DNA of 64,000 nt from Coniferiporia sulphurascens (taxonomy: Eukaryota; Basidiomycota; Agaricomycetes; Hymenochaetales; Hymenochaetaceae). The stretch spans positions 186,001 to 250,000 of the forward strand of contig NBBA01000008.1 in assembly GCA_002794785.1 (NCBI GenBank). Reading direction: 5' to 3'. The notes under the pieces are model-generated. The model worked only from the letters and a program-made list of their open reading frames with translations. It was not told where the DNA came from and ran no database searches. Positions within the stretch are counted from its first letter, which is position 1. Every line of letters begins with the position of its first letter. This document shows, one piece after another, positions 36,777-49,490 of the stretch. The translations under genes were made by a program, and so were the position numbers.

Positions 36777-39054
36777 ATGGAGAGCAAAGCCGACTCTTCC
36801 ACCGACTCCGCATCTCTTTCCGGGGCTCCGCACCAGAACCCTGACATCCTCCCTGCGCCGAAGGCTGGGTCAGAGGCGAGCGAGAAGTTCGGCAAGAGCG
36901 ACACGAGCAGTGTCGAGACCGCGGGGCGAGAGGAGGTCGAAGAGGGAAGACTCGACGCGAGACCTTCTGGGCTTGGGCTACCGTTGTGTCCTCGTGGGTT
37001 TTTTTTTTCTATTTTTTTTTCTTCGTTTGGATCATCGCTGACGACAGGGACACGGTCACGCAGCTTCATTATCCAGTCGACCACTTTCGGGTATGGTCTT
37101 CCTTTACGTGATTTTGTATTTGTTGGCTGATCGTGATTTGCGTCACGTCCATCACCCATCACCTACTAATAGATATGCCAATGCTTTTGGCGTATACCAA
37201 GGTCTGTCTATTACTGATATCGAGCCCGTTATAATATGCACGGAAGCTAAACCGAGAATGCAGATTTCTATGTCCGTGAATTCCTGTCCCAAAGCTCATC
37301 GTCACAAATCAGGTAAGGTTCTAACTGTGGTCTTTTGAGGGTCGATGATAGCTTACCGTATGAAATTTCGTGGCCAGCTGGATCGGCAGTACGCAGGCCT
37401 TCCTGATGCTGACCATGGGTCTCTTTACCGGCAGACTCTTTGACCGAGGCTATTGGTTAGTACAGTCAGAAATTCATATGACGGTCCTAAAATTTACCTT
37501 ATGATTTTCGCTTGCAGTTATCATCTCGTTGTCTCAGGATCAGTCCTCCTCGTTTTCAGTCTTTTCATGCTATCCTTAGCTCAACCTGGAAAATACTATC
37601 AGGTAATTGCGTCTTTGATTTTAACTCGTCCAGGGTACATCGTCTAACGTACTGCAGGTCTTTCTCACGCAAGGTCTCGGCGTAGGCCTTGGTTCTAGTC
37701 TTTCATACCTGCCCTCAATTGCCATTATTGCGCATCATTTCCCTGAACCGCATGCCCGCGCCCGTGCGATGGGGATCGCCGTTGCAGGCTCCTCCCTTGG
37801 TGGACTGATTCATCCTATTATGCTAAACAATCTCCTTCATGGGAGCGCTGGGTTTGCGCGTGGCGTACAGGCTAGCGCGGGCCTCATCGCGGGTATGCAG
37901 CTCGTTGCCGTCCTCCTGATGCGTACAAAGTACCCCAAGAAGAGCGAAGCTGAGAAATGGGAGGAGCAAAATTCCAAAGCAACGAGTACATTTTCAATCA
38001 TTAAGCGCTTCGCGAGAGATTGGTCGTATGTCTCTATTGTAATTGGGTGAGTGTCGGTGACAGGGTCCGAACGCATTTCCGTAATTGACGTTTTTCGTTG
38101 TAGTATGACACTCATGGAGATGTCATTTTTCTTTCCGAGTTTCTACATTCAATTAGACGCCATAAAACGTGGGCTTGACTCAACCTTCGCATTCTACTCG
38201 GTGCGTCTAGCAAAGCATTTTCGCTTAGAGGGTCTCAAACTCATCGATCTCCTGGACTCTAGCTGTCCATTTTAAACGGTGTATCTTTGATCGGCCGTCT
38301 AGCGCCCGGGTTCTTTTCCCGTTCCCTCGGTGTTGCGAACATGTTCCTCTTTTCTGCCGCCGGATCGACCATCCTCGTATTCTGCATGCTTACAGTAAAA
38401 ACCGTCGCCGGATTCTCTGCGTTCGCCTGCTTATATGGTCTTTTCTCCGGCGCTTGTACGTTGACCAAGCTCTTTCGTCATTACTAAGAATTATGACAAG
38501 AATGTTTACTAACCGGCTCCGCAGATGTGACGCTTATGGGGCCGATGCTTGCCATTCTCTCTGAAAGTCCCAGTGAGATCGGGTACGTCCGTTTTTCGTG
38601 AACTTCCTGTTTGATGCATGCTCATGGCGCAATGCAGGGTACGGATAGGGATGTGCTTTGCGCTCACAGGTCCGTTTCACCATTATTAATTTTGTGCCAA
38701 GCTCACCTTTTTCTTTCGCGCATTCAAATCAGGTTTGGGAAGTCTCACCGGTACGTCGAAATCCACCTCTTGTCCGTTTCGGAAGAAATGGAAGGGACGA
38801 GCTCACACGGCAATTTCCAGGAACCCCCATTTCGGGCGCCCTTCTGTCCGGGAGCTTCGCCTGGTGGCGGCCTATCATCTTCAATGGGTACGCATACAGT
38901 TTTATAAATGAATTGCTCATGCAAATTCCGCGTTTGCTGACTGAATCCTTGCGTCGAGTAGAGCGTGTGTGCGGGCGCCTGCGTATTGTTCCTCGCGTGC
39001 TACATCTCGCTTAGGAGACGACAAGGGCCCACCAGCAAGACAGCTTCTGTATAG
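36777..39054 (+). CDS. MFS monocarboxylate-transporter-like protein
   Basis: Exons from the second onward are consistent: 37064-37090, 37173-37201, 37264-37312, 37378-37455, 37518-37602, 37658-38046, 38104-38200, 38263-38455, 38525-38582, 38638-38669, 38733-38750, 38821-38887, 38964-39054. Together with FWAWATVVSS at the end of exon 1 they give the MCT pattern: TTFGYANAFGVYQDFYV, SWIGSTQAFLMLTMGLFTGRLFDRGY, YYQVFLTQGLGVGLGSSLSYLPS, GIAVAGSSLGGLIHPIML and NGVSLIGRLAPGFFSR. It should be a 12-pass plasma-membrane permease for monocarboxylates or similar acids. The first exon (36777-36993) has a cytosolic Ser-rich start, but its frame does not meet FWAWATVV unless about 26 nt (36943-36968) are excluded. 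Confidence 0.83.
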
Positions 39055-39204
39055 ACCACAGACCATCGACCTGACGGACATTTATTATTCTTTGTAGCTC
39101 TTTCCACTCTCCTTTGTTTCTCTGTCCATCGCTGTTTCACTAGATTTATATAGATTATTTACACAAGGTACATCCTGCATGACATATATATTAACTCTAT
39201 TAAT

Positions 39205-39667
39205 TTAATTCCTATGTTGGGACCTAAACCCGAGTCGGGTATCTATTACATTTGACATTTGTCGAGGAGTGGGTCTATTCAAACGTTGCCAACGACATTC
39301 CCCTGTAACATCGACCCCGCCCTGTGCGCGCACGGCCCGTTCCACACTAGGCGACGAGTCGTAGCGGAGTACTAACACCCAGAAATGGTCCGTCGAGCAG
39401 ATTTCATCGCGGAGGCCAACGTATGTTGCGCGTGTCGCACCGTCTGCCACGGCCGTCCACGCGACGGGGAGCACGCCTTCATGCTCCCGGTCAACGGGCA
39501 CAAGCACACATGCAAGGTACTCGCGCTTGCTTGCGTTTGTACCTTTGCTCGCTAAGACAGGCTGGTGCCCTGCGACGCTCAGCGCCGATCCAGGCCTCAC
39601 TTCTAGAAGCATCAGTTGGCGCGCGGCCGCGCGGAAAACATCTGTCGCTGTAACTGGTTTTGGGTCG

Positions 39668-39699
<32 letters not shown>

Positions 39700-42009
39700 A
39701 TCGTAATCATCATCATCATCATCATCAGAGGCGACATCTGGCCACGTCCCAGCGGCGCGACACATATGGCACGGATTCTTAATAGAAAAGGGGGACAACT
39801 GTAATAGTTCCTCGTCGTCAGCACGCCAGGAAGGGCTCGCATCAAAGAAGGGCAGGACTGACAGTCAGTGAGCGTATGTGTACTCGCCCGTCGGCACAGC
39901 GGTGGCGGTACACCCAGCTATGAAACTCGCCCGGATCCAATGCCTGGTTGAGGCTGAGAGTCGGCGCCGCCAACCTTGTCAGTGAGGCAATATCCGTGTG
40001 CAATGGCGCTACATTGAATTCGACGAGCGCTGCAAGCATCGCCTTGTTACAGTAACGGTCCAGCTGCAGCACGAGTTTGGTGCGCCGGACGGCCCGTGAA
40101 CGTATCTCTTTATCCGAGCTGTTACAAGATTAAAATAAAATAAAGTTAAATGAATGAATAAAGAACTTTATACAAAGTCGAACCTTGCCAGATAGGAAGC
40201 GAGTCTGCTGCACAACAAGCTCAGAATTTCCGACCTTGGGACACGGTCCATCTCGTTGATTCTGCACCACGAACTAGCCCGTTCAGCGAGAATTTCAGAG
40301 GTCACAGCATCCGGACCGATCGAGAGGTTCCTCCAGAGCGGCGCAAGCACCTTACTTTCGTAGCAATTCACCATGCTCTCGAATAGATCGAATTTGCATA
40401 CCCGCCGAGTACCGAAGTGCATCTCTGGGTCGGCATGATATGCGTCATATATAATCTGAGAAGCGATGGACGCGTCACGGAACGATAACGGGGACAGACG
40501 CGTGCCGTCGGGGAACGCAATAGCAGCTTCCTGGGAGGATAAGGATTCTCTATTTCTCTCGTCTAGCAGGTTGTCGATATCGGTTTTAAGTACCAGAAAT
40601 GCCACGGATTTCGGGAGGCGATGAGCGTAACTACACAAACCCGGATAGGGGGTTAGAAAACGGCAATGTGGAACAGCGTTATATCGTACCGTAAGATTGT
40701 AACGATGACCTTATTCCATCGGAGGATGTTGTCGAAGCTTCGAATGGCTCCGTGGAACGCAGAAGACAAGTATGAGAAAAGCGACGCTTCACATATATCA
40801 TCTAGACATTCCCACTCGATGATATGGGGGAGAGAGTACACCAGATTCGCGAGCTCTTCCATCAGTTCGCTCAGAAGGCCGGGCGCTATAAACGATGCTC
40901 CGGAGCTACACATTGTGAACATCCGCCTTATGTGTCTCAAAACCAGAAAAGACTGCTCCGGATCACTGCGTCGAGAAGTACGAGATTGTGATCAACAAAG
41001 CCGATGACTACAAGAACTTGATATGAAAGTTTCTCTTACCGGAGATATTTTCGGAGGCTTTGGAAAGCGTCGTAAGAAACTTCGTATGCAGCCTCAGTAT
41101 TAAGACGGAATTTCCGCGCAATACTGTTCACTTCGTTTGTAGAAAGACATATAATCGCTTTCCGGTAAAAAGGGGTAAAGAAGTCGGTATCAGTCGACAG
41201 CTTATCTAGCTCCCGGAGCTTCAGCTCGTGCAAAATATTGGGCACGTCAAGACTATTGAAAAGCGAAAGGAGATACGGATCTTCTACAGCCAACGTCGCT
41301 AGGTGTCGCAATGCACATTTTTGAGTCGAGGAGACAGATGATCTAGGATGCCGAAAATATAGTTAGTCCTCCTTAGCATCGAGAATAGAGTAACTCCGAC
41401 TCGCCGTGCATATCCCACAAGACGTACAACCTCCCTCATTAAACGACCATTGCCCTGTAAAGCCAGAAGCTGCTTTGCATCCCGATGCGCCAGATAAGAT
41501 AAACGTTGCGACTCAAACGTCGCCCCTTGACCCAACAATTCCTTGATACGCTCGGCGCATGCGTCTGGACCGGCCCCATTGCGAATCGCGAGTGCGCCAA
41601 GCCTGGCTTCGAGCGAACGTCCTCCGGCCGAGTACAACTTCCCCAGCAAGCGGCCTGCCCCTGTTTTGTCCGAGACGGTCTCATTCAGCGATGGGGCTAT
41701 GCTGAGTGTGTACGACCTTCCGACTCCGGGCGTCCGTGCGTCGGCGGGAGTATCATTGGAAAGAGACACATCGGTAGTTACTGGTGCCTGAGAATTCCGC
41801 CGCCGCCGCTCTCGAAACCGCCTGGCCGCACCCGCTAGGCCAGATGCCAGAACGCGGCCCGATCGGCTGTATACATTCCCCAACATGCGCCCTGCGCCCG
41901 GCATGTCGGACTCCGTCGCATTGGTAGAGTATTCCGAGACGACACAGAAGCTCGCCTGGCTGGCACTGCTTGGCCAGAGGGAGCTCGAAGCACTCGGTGG
42001 GGACGCCAT
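39205..42009 (-). CDS. Hypothetical protein, 826 aa, with poly-Asp tract
   Basis: Six exons (39205-39798, 39863-40118, 40184-40630, 40690-40965, 41040-41342, 41405-42009) keep one frame of 826 aa. The N-terminal 200 residues are Ser/Arg-rich and contain an internal repeat (SDMPGAGRMLGNVYSRSGR and SDKTGAGRLLGKLYSAGGR). The middle is alpha-helical and repeat-like (about 230-640). Near residue 640 a CHMC pair precedes a run of Asp encoded by GTC/ATC triplets (39668-39726 on the plus strand). I do not recognise the family. The first intron (41343-41404) begins GCGAGT; it has a CTAAC branch-like site and a CCTAG end, and no GT donor that fits the frame was found there. Confidence 0.65.
39668..39726. 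repeat. Trinucleotide repeat coding for poly-Asp
   Basis: GTC/ATC triplets on the plus strand code for an Asp-rich tract in the 826-aa protein. Length variation between strains would be expected. Confidence 0.75.
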
Positions 42010-42580
42010 GATGAGACTGCCAGAGTAGGGCCAGAAAACAGTTCATATCATTGAAAAGGGACCGCAGCATTGAGGACCAAGGAACCAGTGTTAAGCGTGG
42101 CGGAAGCTGTGAACCGGGACACAGGACTGGCATCACCTAGCAACACAAGCGGCGGATTTCGAGACGCATGCAAGTCATCTTTCTCCAGAAGATATTGCGT
42201 CTTACTTGTCTGCGCGCTGAAATGCGTTTGGCTCTGATCAAGTCTAAGTAAATGGTAGTACTTGCAGAGGTCGCGCTACGAAAATATTTACCTCCGGCAT
42301 TTCCCGACCCTTTCCTCGAGCATAGTCGGCATGTTCCGAATTCGGGCAAGGACGTGCATATATGCGGCAAAAGTAAGTACATGTATGTGAGAACCGCAGT
42401 AAATCATCCTTTCAGAGGGCTTACCGAGAAAATTTCGGAAACGTCTGTTTAAAATATTACACTCTCAATTTTAAGTTACATATTGAATGAGTATTACGAC
42501 CCCACACCATGAAGACTAAAGTACCGAGTAAAAGAACCGGATATCCAAACGCATAAATATTCCAGAGGGTCCGCTCTTCA

Positions 42581-43849
42581 TCAAAGGTCCTTGACCTGCT
42601 CCTCAAGCCAGTCCCACAGCTTCGCGCCCGTCTCTGGGTCCTGTGCGTCCTTACGCGGTTCGCCAACGCGCGCCCAGGGGATGAGGTACTTGCCGTTGTA
42701 CGCCGCTGTCTCCGGCATCGTGCCCGCCCACAGTTGCGTCAGCGCACCCATTGGCGCGGGGTGAAGTATCATGCTCTGGATATGCGTCAATATGCTAACC
42801 TACGCGAAGAGGAATTGAATTTTCTCACGAAGAGGCGATGTCGGATGCCAGATATATGACGCTGAAGGTCGGTCTTGAGATTTCCCGGGTTGAGTGAGAT
42901 AGAAACGATGCCTTGGTCACTGTATCGGCGGGAAAACTCGCGCGCAACAACGATGTCGCCCTACAGGTAGGGATTCAGCCAACTGTGTAGCATTGAGCGT
43001 GATCTGACGGGTTAACTCTGACTCACATATTTGCTTTGCGCATAGAGCAAGCCGGTGCCGTACTTCGTGCGTGCGGGGCTGGCACCCTCGAGTGTATCCC
43101 ACTTGAAGTCTGGGCCATGGAGTAAATGTAGAGACGAGGAGGTCGTGATCACCCGTGCCTGCTTCTCCGGCGTCGCTTTAGCGGTCTCAATGAGGGTAAG
43201 AGGAGCTTTGTGAAGTAAAAGTGTCCTGGGGAGTACGTATGAGCTCATAAGAACGGTTTCTGGAGATTATTTGCAGAAGCATACCAAGGCAATTTGTCCC
43301 AAACTGGAGGTCGTACCCATCCGATGTCAGTTGTTCGACGGGAGGGATCATGACGCCTCTGTAATATTAAAAAAAATTAGTACTAGGCACGATTTCCTGT
43401 ATACCGAAATACTCGCCCATTGTTGAACAGGATATGAAGCTGGGACTCCTTACTGTTCACATACCGGTGCGAAAACAAAACAAAATTTAAGAGTGAGCTC
43501 GGTCGAGCCCAACAGGAGACTTCACCACATACCTCTGATACTCTTCTGCCGCCCTCTTCACTGACTTCAAGCTCGCAAGATCGAGTTCCAAGAACAGTGC
43601 CTCCCTCCCTGTCTTCTGCTTCAACTCTTCAATCGCAGCCTCTGCCTTTTCGCGGTTGCGTGCCGCAATATACACTTTCGCGTTCCTGCGCAGAAGTGCG
43701 AACACAGTCTCCTTCCCGACGCCAGCATAGCCGCCAGTGACAATGATGACTTTTCCCGTGAGGTCTGGGATATCGTCGATGCTGAACTTGGGCTTCGGCG
43801 GCCAGCACTCGTTGTTGAGCTTGCGTAGCCTTCCTAGTGATTGACCCAT
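42581..43849 (-). pseudogene. SDR copy 1, frameshifted
   Basis: This copy follows the six-exon plan of the family: exon 1 43533-43849, then 43417-43452, 43285-43358, 43027-43225, an exon from 42960, and the last exon to 42581. [10 protein letters not shown] (cofactor loop) and YAQSK (catalytic Tyr/Lys) are present. Exon 4 is 199 nt while the other copies have 203. Comparison with copy 3 shows that 4 nt are missing between CTCTTACC and CTCATTGAG (about 43197), so the frame is lost before the active site. Intron 2 begins GCGAGT (43359-43416) where copies 3, 4 and 5 have GTGAGA or GTAAGA. The Copia element is inserted 183 nt upstream of its ATG. Confidence 0.85.
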
Positions 43850-43940
43850 GATGTCCTGCTAATTGTGAGTGCGCTGTCTATGATTTTGGGGCGTGCTTTG
43901 TGTGTGCTTGTGCTGGTGCCATTAGTGAGAGAAATTGTGC

Positions 43941-43948
43941 TTTATATA
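43941..43948 (-). promoter_or_regulatory. TATA box of SDR copy 1
   Basis: CCAGTATATAAAG on the minus strand, 92 nt before the ATG. The same CCAGTATATA core occurs at copy 3. Confidence 0.6.
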
Positions 43949-44026
43949 CTGGTCCATTACAGAGCAGCACCCGGGAGATTTAGACGCGTCACGAGAAGAG
44001 TCAGAGTTTTTAGTCGATTTGAAATC

Positions 44027-44031
44027 AAGCA
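44027..44031. repeat. Target-site duplication of Copia (left)
   Basis: AAGCA, repeated exactly at 50016-50020 on the other side of the element. Confidence 0.85.
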
Positions 44032-44288
44032 TCTTAAAATCTACGCACGTTGTGGTAGACAATGAGGTGCAGTGGTGAGGTTGAGGCAAAGGTGGGTTAT
44101 CAGCATAAACCAATGTATTTCTAGGGTGAGACCAGCTCCCCTTATATACATGTTCCGTGAGCTAGTATTACTATAACTATCTAGCTCCTATATCATCTTG
44201 TGTTATCATTGCATTATCGTTCACTTAGTAAGATGGTTGTTCATATGACCATCTGTTATTTATATCATTTCGTTATATTTATTCAATA
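44032..44288 (-). repeat. Copia 3' LTR
   Basis: 257 bp, same length as the other LTR. It differs at 10 bases in seven dinucleotides, all TG/CG/CA. Confidence 0.92.
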
Positions 44289-44297
44289 CTCCCCTTC
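44289..44297 (-). other. Copia polypurine tract
   Basis: GAAGGGGAG in element orientation lies directly before the 3' LTR, the expected place for plus-strand priming. It overlaps the TGA that ends the gag-pol frame. Confidence 0.7.
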
Positions 44298-47200
44298 AAA
44301 CTTTTACTAGGCAGAGTAGACTTGTAAAATGTTTGATTAGTTCTATTGTTAGTGCTTTCATCATAATATCAGCTTTTTGCTGTCCAGTTGGAATATATGA
44401 AACTGATATAGTTTCATTTTCTATATAATCTCTTAAAAAATCTTTTCATATATCAATATGTTTCATTCGTTGTGTATATTTTTGTTCTGTTGAATTTACT
44501 ATTGTTATGGCTGCTTGATTATCACATAATATTTTCGTAGGTGTATCCAAGGTCTGCAGTACCTCTTCAACCAGTCTTCTTAGCCATATAGCTTCTTTTA
44601 CTCCATGTGTTAAAGCTTGTAATTCTGCTTTGCATACTGATAATGACACTAATTCTTGTTTTTTACTTGACCATGACATTGTTGCATTTCCAATTTGGAA
44701 TATATATCCGGATATTGCTTTATGGCCTTCTTGTGTCATTCTGTCGGCATCAGTATATCTGATTAACTCAATCGGATCTTTTCCTCTGAGTATTAACCAA
44801 TAATCATTTGTTCCTTTTAAATATTTAAAGCAGTGTTTTACTGCATTGTAGTGTTCAATACTAGGTTTGTTTAAATGCCTAGCAAATTGACCTGTTGTGA
44901 ATGATATATCAGGTCTTGTACAATCTGCTGCATATTGTAATGCTCCAACCATATTCATGTATGGTATTTGTTTCATAAAGTTTATTTCTTCATTGGTTGG
45001 ATTTTCAAGTGATTTTAATACTTGTCCAGGTGTCATTGGTGTTCGTACCGTTGCAGTGTCTTTTAACTTATATTTTTCTATTATATTATCAATATAATTC
45101 TTTTGTCTTAGTTTTATAATTCTTTCTTCTTTGTTTCTTTCGATTTCAATACCGAGTAACCAATGTACATCATTTCCATCAGTGAATTTTACGTGTTTTC
45201 CAATTTCATCTTTAAAGGCTTTTATTATTAATAAATTTAAGCCACATATTGTTATATTGTCAACATGTATGAAAAGTATTAGGATTGTTTTTCCTTTTAC
45301 TTTTCTAAAAAATACTGCGTTGTCTTGTACTGCTTGTACTAGTCCTATTCCTATTAGAATTTCTGATAATTTTTTGTACCATCATCTGCCTGCTTGTTTT
45401 AATCTGTATAAGGCTTTATTTAATTTTAAGACTTGTCCAGGTTTTGTTTCAATTAAATTTCCTGGCAGTGGTTTTATGTAAATATTTTCGTCTTTTTCTA
45501 ATTCACCGTATAAGTAAGCTGATTTTATATCGATTTGGTGAATTTCGTAATTGTTTGTTGTGCTCCAACTTAATATAGTTCTTACTGTAGCTAATTGTGC
45601 TACTGGAGCGAATGTGTCGTTTGAATAGTAGTCTATGCCTTCCATTTGTGCAAATCCTTGTACTACTAATCTTGCTTTATAATGTTCAATTTCTCCGTTT
45701 GCTAATCTTTTTGTTTTGTAAACAAATCTTGTTCTGATTATATTTGCTTCTTTTGGTGGATCCATGATTTTCCATGTAGATCTTTTGATTAATGTTTTTA
45801 TTTCTTCTTTCATTGCAGTGATCCACTGATTTGCATCAATTCTATTGATCGCTTGTTGATATGAATTCGGATCGCCTATTAATTCCATATTGAATTGATT
45901 GAATTCCATAAGATAGGCAACTGTGTTTTGTTTGTCAAAGTTAAGACCTAATGATCATTTTGTTGGTTTCATTGTTCTTGTGGGTCTTTCATTTGTTAAT
46001 TCTTTTATTTGTTCGTTATGTTTTTCTGTTATATTCTCCCCTTCAATTTTAGATGGTGGAGAATCTAAAAATTGTATGTTTCATTTGACTGAAATTTTTC
46101 TGTTATGATAGGTTCGATGACCTTTACTTTCTTCATCAAATCCTAGCCATTGTGCATAAATTCCTTTTGGTTGTAATTTATTTACGTCTTCTTGTCTTAT
46201 TATGCAATATTGGCCGAATTCTTTTAAATCATCTATGTTATAATTTTCGTTATATCGTTTAAAATATAGTGTTTTAAAATCAATAGCGCTCTTTGGTGTT
46301 CTATTGTAAACATAAGTGCTGTATTTTACAGCTTCTCCCCATAGACTGGGTGGCAATTTTGCTTGTAGCAGATTAACTCTTGTATTATTTAAAATTGTTT
46401 GATGTGATCGTTCTGCTACGCTGTTTTGTTGTGGTGTATCGTGAACAGTCAGCTTTTGTATTGTTCCATTTTTTTCTAGATATTCAGTGAATTGTTTACT
46501 TAAAAACACTGTGTCATTATCGCTTTGTAATATTTTTATTTTTATGTTAAATTGTGTATTGAGCATTGTAGCCCATGTCGTATAAGCATTTAAACCTTCG
46601 TCTTTTGTTTTTAATAAAATCATTTTTATCCATCTTGTAGCATCATCTACAAGTGTTAAAAGATATTTATATCCTCCAATAGCATGTGTGGATGCTAGAC
46701 CCCATATGTCCATATGTATGTGATTGCCGAATTTTTTGGCTAATTTTGAAATATGTAATTTTGGAATTTGCATTCTTTTTATATTTGCTTCGAGGCAAAT
46801 TGTACATTGAGTTTCGTCATAATTTGAAATTTTGTTATTTGTGATTTGATCTTCTTTTAGTAATCGCTTTATGTAAGCATAACTTATATGCCCGAGTTTT
46901 TTGTGAAGTTCAAATAATGTTACATTTTTTGTAGCCGCTTGTACATTGTTGTTAAATATACTATACAATCCATTTGTGTTTTTAATTTTTCTGCATAAAG
47001 ATCCATTAGGATACTTTATTGTACATTTGTTTTCTTTATAAATAAATTCATAGCCATCTTGACATAGAAGTCCTTGAGAGACTAATGTCATATTCATTTT
47101 AGGACTGTAATAAACGTTTGATAATGTTATGACACTTACCAAGTGTCTGTTGGGGATGTAAAGCTTAAGATCCCCTACTATGTTTGCCATGAATGTTGTT

Positions 47201-48935
47201 TTGTTAGCAGCCGTTATCATGATTGCGTCAGTTTTGTACGTGTTTTGTAATCAATTTAGATATGGTGTTAAATGTATCGTTGCACCAGTATCAATTATAT
47301 CCATAGAGGAATAAATATTGTTAGCAAATTCTTTTGTGGTTATAGTGTTAATGCTTACATCTAGATTATTTTCATCCACATCTTCCATTGCGCTGTCATG
47401 ATTTCCAATGGCATCAAGGAAGTCGTTATATGAATAAATTGGGAATTCTCCCATGTTGAAGTCGTTTTCGTCGATTTCAGTTATAAAGGCGGTTTCGCCT
47501 TGGCCTATTATGGCGCTTAATTCAATTCGAGAGCTCGATGCGACGTTTGTTGCTGCTGCTGCTGCGGTATGTTTAGCCTGGGCCGCACTTGCCCCAGTCG
47601 TTGTCGGTGCTGCTGACACACCCATTTCCTTCCCTTTTCCTTTGTCATCACTCACGTCCTCTTTTTTCTTCTGAGCTGCTTTCGTCCATTCTGTTTTTGG
47701 CGCCCAGCAGTCTCAACTAAAGTGCCCTAGTTTATTACAATTGTAGCACTTGATAACATGTGATTGTTGGTTAGGGGAGTATCCCCCACATCCTCGTCCT
47801 CGCATATATCCGCCACGGCCCCTATAGCCGTGACCTCATGGTTGTACTCCGCAGCTGAAACTGCGTCCGCGGCCCCTAAAATAGGGGTGAGTCCACTTGT
47901 CCTTGGGCAGGTGGTTAGCCACTGCTCCTGTCCTCTGATGATTTTTATGCCACCCCTCAAAGGCATTTCTCAATGCTGTTAGTAGGAATTGAGGGGTTAG
48001 TTCGATTTCATCTTTGTCTGGATTCGTTTCATTAATTGTTTTAATATACAACTCACTCTGTGTGAGTACATATTGATATTGTTCGGGTGTTGCCCTCATA
48101 ATGGCCGATATATATGTTGACTCTAAAACTTTTACCCCTTGGGCTATTAGTTCCTTGTATTTATTGCTGAGGTTATTGAGTGTTCCATTGAAATGGCTGA
48201 CATGACCTCTGATATCAAAAAGGGCAGCCTTGTTAAAGCCCTTTGTAATTGTTGTCTGGATGTTATATTATCCGTCAAGCGCTTTGAGTAGCACTGGAAT
48301 ATCTTTAGAGAAATTAAGATAATAAGCCAGTATTTTGTTGGGCATAGTGCACATAATGCCGTTATATAAAGCACTTGACATACCAGTCTCTCCAGTTCCT
48401 GGGGAGTTAATGAGCAGGTTACCATAACCTGCACTCTCAATTGCACTTCGGACTCTGTAGTTCCAGAGTTTGTAGTTTCGATGCCCATCGAGTTTCTCAA
48501 TTCCGTCGAAGAATTTCTGGAGTTCCGCAAGTTTAGTTGCCATACTCGGTTCATCTTCCTTGGTATCATTAGCATCTGAATCGTCAGGGTCAGAAGGTTC
48601 CGATGGCTCACATGATGGGTTATTTTTAGATTCTTTGGTTTCTTCTTCGTCTTCTTTTTTATTGTCATTCTCTTTCTTATCGCTTTCTTCTTCTGGCTTA
48701 ATATAAGGGTTATCAATTTTAAATTGTTCTTTTTCATTTGGATCTGAGATACCCAAATATGTACTTATTCGATATCTGATTTCAGATGATTTTCCTTGAT
48801 CCGATATTCCTAAATCTTTAGCGTGATTTGTTAATTCCATTTTATAGTCAGCTTTTATTTTTAATTTTTCATCTTTAGTGGAATTGTCATACCTGTTAAT
48901 TCGATCTTGAATTTGTTGTTCTGTTCCGTTAATTG

Positions 48936-48940
48936 GTATT
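48936..48940. repeat. Target-site duplication of nested solo LTR
   Basis: GTATT here and again at 49491-49495. Confidence 0.85.
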
Positions 48941-49490
48941 TGTTAAGCTCAACGGTTACGTGGTGATCGACGTCGGGATTTCCTGATCGTTGGAACTGAT
49001 GGTACGGCAATGGGGCTTCCTAGATGTCGTAAGTTGAGGATGATCATCGAAGGGGCTTCCTGATCGGCGACGTGGGCGCGGTAGGCTTTCTTAGAGCGCA
49101 TCGGGTTATGACAGAGTGGCTACTGGTCCAGAGGCACGCAGTAAACTGGTGGTAGCAGATAATGGGCTTGTGTGAACAAAGAGCACAAGCTTAGGGCTTG
49201 TGCTACTGAAGTTACATGCTTATATGCTACTCTAAGTGTTTACTACTGTAGCGACTTGGTTAGGTATGTTTGCCAAACTATGGAAGGTTATGGAAACTCA
49301 AGGAAGGCCTTGGTAATACAAGTACGGTGATCAGTAAGCAAAGCACGTCATGATGGTATACTAAGGCGTCATCATGGCGCAAGGTGGGTAAGGATGAGTA
49401 AGGCAGAGAAATGGGGGAGTTGTGCTGACTGATGATGACGAATGGGAAGTGAGTCAGCGCAGTAGAGGAAAGTAAAGGAAAATTGTAACA
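48941..49490 (-). mobile_element. Solo LTR, copy B, nested in Copia gag
   Basis: A 550-bp element with the same TGTTACAATTTTCC...TTGAGCTTAACA ends as copy A, in the opposite orientation, flanked by GTATT. It is clearly related to copy A but has many substitutions and small indels. It is unrelated to the Copia LTRs and landed inside the gag frame, so it is younger than the Copia insertion. Confidence 0.9.

Noticed and set aside
39616..39804. A hydrophobic plus-strand frame made of Val/Ile repeats
   Set aside because: It is the antisense of the poly-Asp repeat in the 826-aa gene.
32329..49490. The two TGTTAC...TTAACA LTRs as ends of one 17-kb element
   Set aside because: They are in opposite orientation, have different target duplications (AGGAG and GTATT), and enclose host genes and an unrelated Copia element.
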